The notes under the pieces: generated by a model
What the model was told of the DNA's origin: nothing
The model's database searches: none
The model's input: the letters and a program-made list of their open reading frames with translations, nothing else
DNA from: Bacteroidia bacterium
Lineage (GTDB): Bacteria > Bacteroidota > Bacteroidia > Cytophagales > Cyclobacteriaceae
Direction: 5' to 3'
NCBI GenBank assembly: GCA_025356795.1
Contig: JANXRR010000376.1
Location: 1-5,354, forward strand
Length of the DNA: 5,354 nt
Program-made: the position numbers and the translations under genes
Shown here: positions 1 through 5,354 of the stretch, one piece after another
How the letters are laid out: every line of letters starts with the position of its first letter
Numbering within the stretch: the stretch's first letter is position 1

Positions 1-87
1 CATTGCCTCGAATGCTTTGATGTGCATATAGAACTGTCCCTTGTCATCACACGCCCCGCGGGCATAAATTTTTCCATCTTTTATGAT
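1..87 (-). pseudogene. Fragment of a second M20 dipeptidase copy, inverted and cut at the window edge
   Basis: Read on the minus strand, these bases give 29 codons, starting IIKDGKIYARG and continuing through CDDKGQFYMH to the window edge. The peptide is identical to the one encoded on the plus strand at 139-225. The two DNA copies differ at six positions by my alignment (codons for Ile, Ala, Gly, Ala, Tyr and Phe), all silent third-position changes. That pattern is the signature of two coding copies diverged under purifying selection, not of sequencing error. The stretch includes the bridging zinc aspartate of the M20 family (the first Asp of CDDKG). Upstream codons of this copy are absent because the sequence switches at 81-87 to the plus-strand gene; downstream codons run off the left edge. 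It is most likely a strain variant or paralogue joined by a chimeric assembly event, less likely a true head-to-head duplication. Confidence 0.75.
1..87. repeat. Left arm of a long inverted repeat
   Basis: Base i pairs with base 226-i across this arm and the arm at 139-225, with 81 of 87 positions complementary by my alignment. The spacer is 51 bases (88-138). Complementarity stops abruptly at 88. The bases TTATGAT at 81-87 fit both the end of the inverted copy (allowing one silent change) and the native TATGATGTT coding sequence, so they look like a microhomology join. Confidence 0.85.
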
Positions 88-1185
88 GTTCAACCGGCAG
101 ATCCACTTAATCTGTGGAATTCCCCGGCCTTTGAACCAATAATAAAAGATGGAAAAATTTATGCGCGCGGAGCCTGTGATGACAAGGGACAGTTCTACAT
201 GCACATCAAAGCATTTGAGGCAATGGTTAAGCTCAACCTGCTTTCGTGCAATGTCAAATTTATGATTGAGGGCGAAGAGGAAGTTGGTTCAGATAACCTG
301 GGTGCATTTGTAAAAGAAAATAAATCAAAATTAAAAGCTGATGTCATTCTGATTTCTGACACTTCTTTGATTTCGCTTGATACTCCCTCCATAACGGTTG
401 GCCTACGCGGATTGAGTTATATGGAAGTAGAAGTAACAGGCCCCAATCGTGATTTGCATTCTGGCGTGTATGGTGGTGCTGTAGCTAATCCAATTAACAC
501 ATTGAGTCAGATGATTTCTTCATTGCATGATACTAACGGCAGAGTAGCGATTCCTGGCTTTTATGATAAAGTTGTTGAGCTGACTAAAGAAGAAAGAACA
601 CAACTGAATAAAGCCCCCTTTAATTTAACAGATTATAAGAATGAGTTGGGCATTGATGAGATCAAAGGTGAAAACGGTTATACCACTTTAGAGCGAACAG
701 GCACACGTCCTACGTTAGATGTGAATGGGATTTGGGGTGGCTACACGGGCGAAGGAGCGAAAACTGTTTTGCCTTCCAAAGCTTCTGCTAAAATTTCGAT
801 GCGATTGGTGCCCAATCAAAATAGCACGGAGATAACTGACTTGTTTACAAAACATTTTCAGTCTATTGCACCTAACTATGCCAAGGTAAAAGTAACTGCT
901 CATCACGGTGGTGAGCCAGCGGTAACCCCAACGGACTCAAAAGCTTTTAAAGCAGCAGCCAGTGCCTTTGAAGAAGTGTGGGGCAAAACTCCCATTCCTA
1001 CCAGAGATGGTGGAAGTATTCCAATTGTATCTCTCTTTAAAAAAGAATTGGAATTAGACACTGTGTTGATGGGCTTTGGGTTAGATAGCGATGCTATTCA
1101 TTCACCCAATGAACACTATGGCATTAAAAATTTTCTCATTGGAATAGAGACTATAGTAGCTTTTTACAAACACTACTCAAAATAG
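82..1185 (+). CDS. M20 family metallopeptidase (dipeptidase, CNDP/carnosinase-like), 5'-truncated
   Basis: This is the body of a two-zinc M20 dipeptidase, a cytosolic-type enzyme that hydrolyses dipeptides or short peptides. Visible motifs in order: YDVQPADPL (the Asp of the family HxD motif); ARGACDDKG with the bridging zinc Asp at 178-180; EGEEEVGS with the general-base Glu at 277-279 and a zinc Glu at 280-282; ISDTS with a zinc Asp at 358-360; RDLHSGVYGG, carrying the dimerisation-domain His that in carnosinase-type enzymes reaches the partner subunit's active site; and AIHSPNEH with the last zinc His at 1099-1101. The gene ends at TAG 1183-1185. About 368 native codons remain, against roughly 450-460 for full-length relatives, so about 85-90 N-terminal residues are missing. 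The frame stays open to position 1 and a GTG occurs at 22, but those codons come from antisense reading of the inverted copy. At the join, Phe occupies the position of the expected zinc-binding His. The family call is firm; substrate is unknown. Confidence 0.92.
   Translation, partial: YDVQPADPLNLWNSPAFEPIIKDGKIYARGACDDKGQFYMHIKAFEAMVKLNLLSCNVKFMIEGEEEVGSDNLGAFVKENKSKLKADVILISDTSLISLDTPSITVGLRGLSYMEVEVTGPNRDLHSGVYGGAVANPINTLSQMISSLHDTNGRVAIPGFYDKVVELTKEERTQLNKAPFNLTDYKNELGIDEIKGENGYTTLERTGTRPTLDVNGIWGGYTGEGAKTVLPSKASAKISMRLVPNQNSTEITDLFTKHFQSIAPNYAKVKVTAHHGGEPAVTPTDSKAFKAAASAFEEVWGKTPIPTRDGGSIPIVSLFKKELELDTVLMGFGLDSDAIHSPNEHYGIKNFLIGIETIVAFYKHYSK
139..225. repeat. Right arm of the long inverted repeat, inside the M20 gene
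   Basis: This is the native arm. It lies within the M20 coding sequence and encodes the conserved segment running from IIKDGKIYARG through the zinc-bridging Asp at 178-180 to FEAM. It reads in frame with the conserved coding sequence on both sides, so this arm is the authentic gene and the arm at 1-87 is the displaced one. Confidence 0.85.
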
Positions 1186-1203
1186 ATTAAAATATAAAAG
1201 CAT

Positions 1204-1236
1204 AAAAAAACCCGAATGACGAGTTCGGGTTTTTTT
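1204..1236. terminator. Bidirectional Rho-independent terminator between convergent genes
   Basis: AAAAAAACCCGAA (1204-1216) pairs perfectly with TTCGGGTTTTTTT (1224-1236) around a 7-base loop, giving a GC-rich CCCGAA/TTCGGG core flanked by A and T tracts. It lies 18 bases after the M20 stop and 19 bases beyond the stop of the convergent BNR gene. Because the A tract on one side becomes a U tract in the opposite transcript, it can end transcription from both directions. Confidence 0.93.
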
Positions 1237-1255
1237 ATTGTCACTTAATGTGTGA

Positions 1256-4200
1256 CTAAGGTTCTCTTTTAAATTCTTCAAAAGTTTTAAGCATCAAGGG
1301 TTGCAAGGCACCGTCTTTAGATTGGAAACCAGTGATCTTAGGAAGATTTTTCTCCTTAATTTTTTTGAATTCCGCTTTGCTTTCAACAAACCGACTTTCA
1401 ATGGCATCCAGGTTAGAGAGTTCCGCTTGGTTTGGCTTGTAGTAGCTATCGGCAACCTTTGCATATAGTTCAGCCATCTTTTCGCGTAGTTGAGGTTCGG
1501 CTGCGCCTACATAATTATCTCCCTTAGTAACCACCAACTTTTCTTTAAGCGTTGTCAGCTCACCAATAAAGGGAGTTGCAATTTTTGCTCCTTGTGCATT
1601 CTTGGCCTTTACTCCTTGTGAAATTTTAACATATTCATCGAGGGTATAAACCATGTATGCCAATTCCTCTGCCATGTTAAACAATTTTTTAGTTGCTTCT
1701 TCTTGCAGTTTTCTATCAGCCAAAGAAATGATTGACTTAGGATCGTATTGAACAACCAAGTCGTTTGTATAGGTTTCTTTACCTTTCGTGATAACTACTT
1801 TGTAAGTACCAGCTGGCACACGTGGAGAAGTAAATCCACCAAAAGCAAATGTTTTGGCGGCCGCCATCTTAGGTGGCTTCGTATTATAGTTCCACTCTAC
1901 CACGTTAATTCCTTTTGATTTACCAGGACCTAGTTCTGTAATTTTATTTCCATTAGCATCCTGAATTTCTAACGCCATTTTCCCGAGTGTATGTCTCTTC
2001 TTGAGATAATAAGTAATCTTAGCTGCACGAGTTGGATTCTCACCAACAAATTGGGTTTCTGTACTTCCACCTCCAAAACCATTTGATTCAGAAATAGAAG
2101 TGGGCTTCATCGTAAAGAAATGTAAATCCTTATTCATATTCTCTTCTGTCAGTTGTCTCAGTGGGCTAATATCATCTACGATAATGATTCCACGACCATG
2201 TGTAGCGATCACCAAATCATTTGTTTTCTTGTGCAACTCTAAGAAGTGAACATTGGCAGCGGGCATGTTGTTAGTGAATTTATACCAGCTCTTCCCACCA
2301 GTAAGGGTAATGTATAATCCAAATTCAGTGCCTACAAATAATAAATTTTCATTTTCATAATCTTCCTGAATATTTCTTGCGAAGCCAATGATCTCGGGAG
2401 TTACAATAGATTTCCAGGTTGCTCCAAAGTCGGTTGTCTTGTAAATGTAAGTACCCTTATCACCTGTTTGGTACCCAGTAAAAACAGCATAGGCATTTCC
2501 CTTTCCAAACACACTAGCTTCAATATGATAAACCATTGTGCTTTTAGGCAAGCCAGGAACGTTTGCTATAACGTTAGTCCAAGTTTTGCCGCCATCTTTT
2601 GTTAGTTGCAAATTGCCATCATCTGTTCCTGCCCAAACAATGTTTCCATCTAATGGCGATTCTGCAATGGTAAAAACAGTACAATGATTTTCAGCTCCTG
2701 AATTATCGCGAGATAATCCGCCTGAGTTTTCCTGATCTTGTTTTTTAGGATCGTTGGTGGTCAAATCAGGAGAAATTTTTACCCACGTTTCGCCCATGTC
2801 TTCAGAGCGATGTACAAATTGACTTCCCATATAAAAACGATCTGGCTGGTGTGCGCTAATGGCCATCGCAGCATTCCAATTGAATCGTAACTTAGGGTCT
2901 CCTTTACCGGCCAAGGGCTGAACTGTTTTTGCCTGATCTTTTGCTACATCAAAGCGCCAAACATTTTCTGCGCCTTGCATTTCAGAATAAATTAATTTTT
3001 TGGTTGGGTGAGGATAAACACGGTAGCCATCGCCTACTCCGATACGTCTCCAATCGCGTGCCTCAACGCCACCTGGCGATTGCGATGGGCCAAACCAACA
3101 GCCATTATCTTGCAAGCCTCCGTATACATTGTAAGGCTCTTCGTTATCTACACTTACGTGATAAAATTGACACACGGGCATGTTCTCAACCATCTCCAGG
3201 GTTGTACCGCCATCCCAAGAGCGGTAAACACCCCCATCGGTAGCGGCAAACATTCTATCCGAGTTCTTAATATCAAAAACAATATCATGAACATCTGAGT
3301 GGTTAGGTCCTAAATTTTTAAATGTTTTTCCTCCATCACGAGAAATCGATCCAAGCAATCCGGCTTTCACTACAACGTCTGGATTTCTGGGATCTACTTC
3401 TATTCGAGAGAAATAGAATGGACGAACTACAATTCCAAAATCATTGTTTAACTGTTTCCAACTAGCGCCTGCATCATCGCTACGATATAACCCTTTGTCT
3501 TTATCTTGTTCGGATTCTATTACGGTGTAAAGAATATTTGAATTAGATGGAGCAACCGCGATTGCCAATCTTCCTAACTTTCCTTTCGGAAAGCCATTAT
3601 GAATTTTAGCAAATGTTTTACCACCATCTATTGATTTGTACAAGGCACTATTAATACCACCTGAACTAAACGCCCAAGGTTGTCTTCTAAACTCCCAAAA
3701 GGATGCATAAACAATATTTGGATCTTTGGGATCGAGTGTTAAATCACTACAACCCGTCATCTGATTTACATATAGAATCTTATTCCAGGTTTTGCCGCCA
3801 TCGGTAGTTTTGTAAAGCCCACGCTCTTCACTATCGCTCCATAATGGACCTAATGCAGCAACATAAATTTCATCTGGGTTTTTAGGATTCACTTGTACAC
3901 CTGCAATGCGCTCCGATTTTTCAAAGCCCATTTTAATCCAGTTAGTGCCTCCATCAACGGTTTTGTATAAGCCATCTCCAATGGAAACGCTGTTACGTGT
4001 CCAGGTCTCTCCGGTGCCCACCCAAATTACATTGTCGGGGTTAGACGGATCGATTTCTACTGCACCAATGGATTGGCAATGCTCATCAAAAATAGGGTTG
4101 AAGGTTGCCCCTCCATTGCTACTTTTCCAAACACCTCCACCGGCAGTGCCTGCAAAAATTACGCGGTCGTTGGTTGGGTGTAGTTCGATATCTGTGATGC

Positions 4201-4339
4201 GGCCACTCATTAGCGCAGGGCCAATGTGCCGAGCCCTTAAATCGCCAAATAATTCTTTTCCTTTTGAAATGGCATCCTGACCGAATGTAGAGAAGGAAGT
4301 AAGAATAATACAAGCAACTAATAGATACTGTTTCTTCAT
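1256..4339 (-). CDS. Secreted BNR/Asp-box beta-propeller protein (VPS10/sortilin- or GH74-like fold), about 1027 aa
   Basis: The protein starts MKKQYLLVACIILTSFSTFG with a predicted Sec cleavage before QDA, so it is exported. Residues about 30-730 carry eleven Asp-box-like repeats (pattern SxDGGxTW), near residues 72, 126, 177, 235, 286, 333, 373, 511, 579, 634 and 677, which indicates one or more beta-propellers. The family-type segments GGLQDNG (about 406-412) and ATHGRGIIIVDDISP (about 712-726) are present. Residues about 735-865 look like an Ig/FlgD-like beta domain (INVVEWNYN, then VPAGTYKV), and about 868-1027 is charged and helical. No type IX secretion C-terminal domain is apparent. 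Relatives are often annotated 'glycosyl hydrolase' or 'WD40/YVTN/BNR-like repeat protein'; I see no basis for assigning an activity. I chose ATG 4339 over the in-frame ATG at 4396 because it begins a normal signal peptide and the longer start lies in the loop of the hairpin at 4378-4417. No Shine-Dalgarno is evident. The gene follows the LolA-like gene on the same strand. Confidence 0.9.
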   Translation of the reverse strand: MKKQYLLVACIILTSFSTFGQDAISKGKELFGDLRARHIGPALMSGRITDIELHPTNDRVIFAGTAGGGVWKSSNGGATFNPIFDEHCQSIGAVEIDPSNPDNVIWVGTGETWTRNSVSIGDGLYKTVDGGTNWIKMGFEKSERIAGVQVNPKNPDEIYVAALGPLWSDSEERGLYKTTDGGKTWNKILYVNQMTGCSDLTLDPKDPNIVYASFWEFRRQPWAFSSGGINSALYKSIDGGKTFAKIHNGFPKGKLGRLAIAVAPSNSNILYTVIESEQDKDKGLYRSDDAGASWKQLNNDFGIVVRPFYFSRIEVDPRNPDVVVKAGLLGSISRDGGKTFKNLGPNHSDVHDIVFDIKNSDRMFAATDGGVYRSWDGGTTLEMVENMPVCQFYHVSVDNEEPYNVYGGLQDNGCWFGPSQSPGGVEARDWRRIGVGDGYRVYPHPTKKLIYSEMQGAENVWRFDVAKDQAKTVQPLAGKGDPKLRFNWNAAMAISAHQPDRFYMGSQFVHRSEDMGETWVKISPDLTTNDPKKQDQENSGGLSRDNSGAENHCTVFTIAESPLDGNIVWAGTDDGNLQLTKDGGKTWTNVIANVPGLPKSTMVYHIEASVFGKGNAYAVFTGYQTGDKGTYIYKTTDFGATWKSIVTPEIIGFARNIQEDYENENLLFVGTEFGLYITLTGGKSWYKFTNNMPAANVHFLELHKKTNDLVIATHGRGIIIVDDISPLRQLTEENMNKDLHFFTMKPTSISESNGFGGGSTETQFVGENPTRAAKITYYLKKRHTLGKMALEIQDANGNKITELGPGKSKGINVVEWNYNTKPPKMAAAKTFAFGGFTSPRVPAGTYKVVITKGKETYTNDLVVQYDPKSIISLADRKLQEEATKKLFNMAEELAYMVYTLDEYVKISQGVKAKNAQGAKIATPFIGELTTLKEKLVVTKGDNYVGAAEPQLREKMAELYAKVADSYYKPNQAELSNLDAIESRFVESKAEFKKIKEKNLPKITGFQSKDGALQPLMLKTFEEFKREP

Positions 4340-4377
4340 GTTCTGTTGGCTTCGTTTAAAAAAAATTGAAAAACTTG

Positions 4378-4417
4378 TTAAAAAAGAATACTTCAAAGCT
4401 GAAATATTCTTTTTTAA
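4378..4417 (-). terminator. Long AT-rich hairpin, probable terminator or attenuator after the LolA-like gene
   Basis: TTAAAAAAGAATA (4378-4390) pairs perfectly with TATTCTTTTTTAA (4405-4417). In the minus-strand transcript a G-U pair and three further pairs follow, leaving a 6-base loop at 4395-4400. The minus-strand transcript reaches it 18 bases after the LolA-like stop and leaves it through a run of six U residues, as in an intrinsic terminator. Few G-C pairs make it weaker than the one at 1204-1236, so partial read-through into the BNR gene is plausible. Confidence 0.72.
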
Positions 4418-4435
4418 TGATCTAATAGAAAAGAA

Positions 4436-5185
4436 TTATTGCCCTTCCGGATAAGCAAACATCTTAGCGTCTACTTTAGGATTTAGTTCGATATTCTTTA
4501 TAGTAAGGGGTTGACTCGGCCCTCCTTTTACGCCTTGTGCCATTGAAAATGGCACCATCAGGCCACCCACTTCTTGATAGTCACTCATTTTGTTTTGACT
4601 AACCTGACCTTTTCCTGGGCCTGATTTAATTTCAGATTCAGACATAAGCGGAACAAAATTTTCTGCATCAAAATAATAGAAAACTACATTCTCAGTTTCT
4701 TTTCCATCCACTTTTATCGGCTTTTTAGTCACCTTCAATTTGAAGGTTTCTGTACCGTCAATTGTTTCTTTTCCTAGTAGTTCAACTTTCAGCCCGCGCT
4801 CTTTGTACGTTAAAAAGGGATCTGGAAATTCACCTATGTCTAGTTTAAAGTTTTCTGTGGCCTCTGCATCACTCTTCTCTGCCTTCATATTCATGAAGTT
4901 ATGAGACCAAAGTGTTTTTCCATCATAAACGCCTTGCATGATATTTTTACCCTGAAAAGTTATTTGAGTGGCTTGACGTCCGTCTTTTAATTGCACGATC
5001 TCAAGCGGTATTTCCATTCCTCCCTGATTTACTTTTGCACTCATTTTCATTCCTTCAAGCGCTTTCCATTTGGCCAAGCCTCCGGTGTTTTCAAAATATT
5101 TGGCAATGATCTCATCGGCAGTTTGGGCATTTACAAATACCGCAAAAGACATTGCGATGATTGAAAAAATCAATTTACGTTTCAT
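4436..5185 (-). CDS. Secreted LolA-like (outer membrane lipoprotein-sorting-like) protein, 249 aa
   Basis: The N terminus is a clear Sec signal peptide, MKRKLIFSIIAMSFAVFVNA, with cleavage predicted before QTADE. The mature part opens with ADEIIAKYFENTGG and KWKALEGMKM, the helix-then-strand start common in Bacteroidota LolA-like proteins, and continues as alternating beta strands: the MEIPLEIVQLKDGRQATQ stretch, YDGKTLWSHN, KLKVTKKP, FYYFDAENFVPLMSES, and YQEVGGLMVPF near the end. This fits the LolA/LolB/LppX half-barrel fold, which binds acyl chains or lipoproteins in the periplasm. There is no lipobox, so the protein should be soluble. A role in carrying lipid or lipoprotein is inferred from the fold only; many Bacteroidota paralogues have no known cargo. 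The start at 5185 is preferred over the in-frame ATG at 5251, which would put 22 polar residues before the signal peptide. The sequence before the start is A-rich (CCCAAACAA) with no Shine-Dalgarno. It lies upstream of the BNR gene, 96 bases from that gene's start. Confidence 0.85.
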   Translation of the reverse strand: MKRKLIFSIIAMSFAVFVNAQTADEIIAKYFENTGGLAKWKALEGMKMSAKVNQGGMEIPLEIVQLKDGRQATQITFQGKNIMQGVYDGKTLWSHNFMNMKAEKSDAEATENFKLDIGEFPDPFLTYKERGLKVELLGKETIDGTETFKLKVTKKPIKVDGKETENVVFYYFDAENFVPLMSESEIKSGPGKGQVSQNKMSDYQEVGGLMVPFSMAQGVKGGPSQPLTIKNIELNPKVDAKMFAYPEGQ

Positions 5186-5227
5186 TTGTTTGGGTTTATT
5201 TAGTTTTGATATGGTTACTTGAGACGG

Positions 5228-5253
5228 CTTTGTAAACAATATGTTGCACAAAG
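5228..5253. promoter_or_regulatory. Imperfect dyad upstream of the LolA-like gene
   Basis: CTTTGT (5228-5233) and ACAAAG (5248-5253) are exact inverted repeats. A second inner pair, AACA (5235-5238) and TGTT (5242-5245), is centred within half a base of the outer pair. The site is 43-68 bases before the chosen start at 5185, where an operator or a 5' leader hairpin could sit. A further ACAAAG occurs at 5266-5271. No regulator can be named. Confidence 0.3.
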
Positions 5254-5305
5254 GCTTTTAAAATTACAAAGTTTTAATTGTCTGCCATTAGACTAGTTCA
5301 TGTAA

Positions 5306-5334
5306 TTTGATAACCCCTGTGCGCTATTCCTTTG
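5306..5334 (+). promoter_or_regulatory. Candidate Bacteroidota-type promoter firing rightward out of the window
   Basis: TTTG at 5306-5309 is followed after 17 bases by TTCCTTTG at 5327-5334. The known primary-sigma consensus in Bacteroidota is TTG or TTTG at -33 and TAnnTTTG at -7, with about 17-23 bases between. The -7 box matches at all fixed positions except one (T for A). Initiation would be near 5340, leading to a divergent gene beyond the right edge. The downstream gene is not visible, so the call rests on motif match only. Confidence 0.35.
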
Positions 5335-5354
5335 TACTTTTATGCTTTAATCTC

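Noticed and set aside
22..81. N-terminal extension of the M20 frame from GTG 22
   Set aside because: These codons are the antisense of a displaced copy of 145-204, not native M20 sequence.
195..906. Two short minus-strand frames (195-392 and 715-906)
   Set aside because: They are antisense to the M20 gene, whose motifs are intact on the plus strand.
1240..1256. Small inverted repeat GTCAC / GTGAC just after the terminator
   Set aside because: Five base pairs with a 7-base AT-rich loop overlapping the BNR stop codon is within chance, and a strong terminator next to it explains transcript ending.
2929..3298. Two overlapping plus-strand open frames of about 100 codons
   Set aside because: They are antisense to the well-conserved BNR propeller coding sequence and their peptides are low in plausible domain features.
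3906..4313. Plus-strand frame of 124 codons and minus-strand frame of 64 codons
   Set aside because: Both are out-of-frame shadows of the BNR gene; the plus-strand one mirrors repeated Asp-box codons.
4310..4321. Lipobox-like LVAC in the BNR signal peptide
   Set aside because: The Cys would be residue 10, leaving too short a signal, and the hydrophobic stretch continues past it to a normal cleavage site before QDA.
4340..4396. Longer start of the BNR protein at ATG 4396
   Set aside because: It adds 19 residues before a complete signal peptide, and the ATG lies in the loop of the hairpin that follows the upstream gene.
5186..5251. Longer start of the LolA-like protein at ATG 5251
   Set aside because: It would place 22 mostly polar residues before the signal peptide and run through the dyad; MKRKLIFS at 5185 is the natural start.
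5258..5277. TTAAAA / TTTTAA inverted repeat
   Set aside because: Six A/T-only pairs in an AT-rich intergenic region are expected by chance.
1..5354. Search for CRISPR arrays, tRNA or rRNA genes, insertion sequences, toxin-antitoxin or defence genes
   Set aside because: No regular spaced repeats, no tRNA-like cloverleaf, no transposase or recombinase motifs, and no small paired genes were seen; nearly all the window is covered by three ordinary coding sequences.

Overview
This AT-rich window most likely comes from a Bacteroidota chromosome (Cytophagales- or Flavobacteriales-like) and may be one end of a metagenomic contig. The clues are Sec signal peptides ending just before Gln, start codons without Shine-Dalgarno sequences, a TTTG-type promoter candidate, and three protein families typical of that phylum. 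There is no mobile element, CRISPR array, RNA gene or defence system, and I see no convincing undescribed system.

Layout. Positions 1-87 are a foldback copy of positions 139-225. The two arms differ at six bases by my alignment, all synonymous third codon positions, and they meet in a short microhomology near 81-87. To the right of that junction lies the body of an M20 metallodipeptidase gene (plus strand, to 1185), missing its N-terminal part. The junction looks like a chimeric join between two strain variants or paralogues of the same gene, so the GTG at 22 is not a real start. A strong bidirectional terminator (1204-1236) separates this gene from a convergent minus-strand pair.

The minus-strand pair reads right to left. 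First comes a small secreted LolA-like protein (5185-4436). After a 96-base gap holding a long hairpin (4378-4417) comes a secreted protein of about 1027 residues with Asp-box (BNR) propeller repeats (4339-1256). Both have cleavable signal peptides and should act in the periplasm or at the outer membrane. They may be partly co-transcribed, but the hairpin probably reduces or ends transcription between them. The right end (5186-5354) is a non-coding region with a dyad and a candidate rightward promoter for a gene outside the window.

How the genes work together: the M20 enzyme would hydrolyse dipeptides or other small peptides. The LolA-like and BNR proteins are envelope proteins of unknown specific role. 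Nothing visible ties the M20 gene to the other two beyond adjacency.
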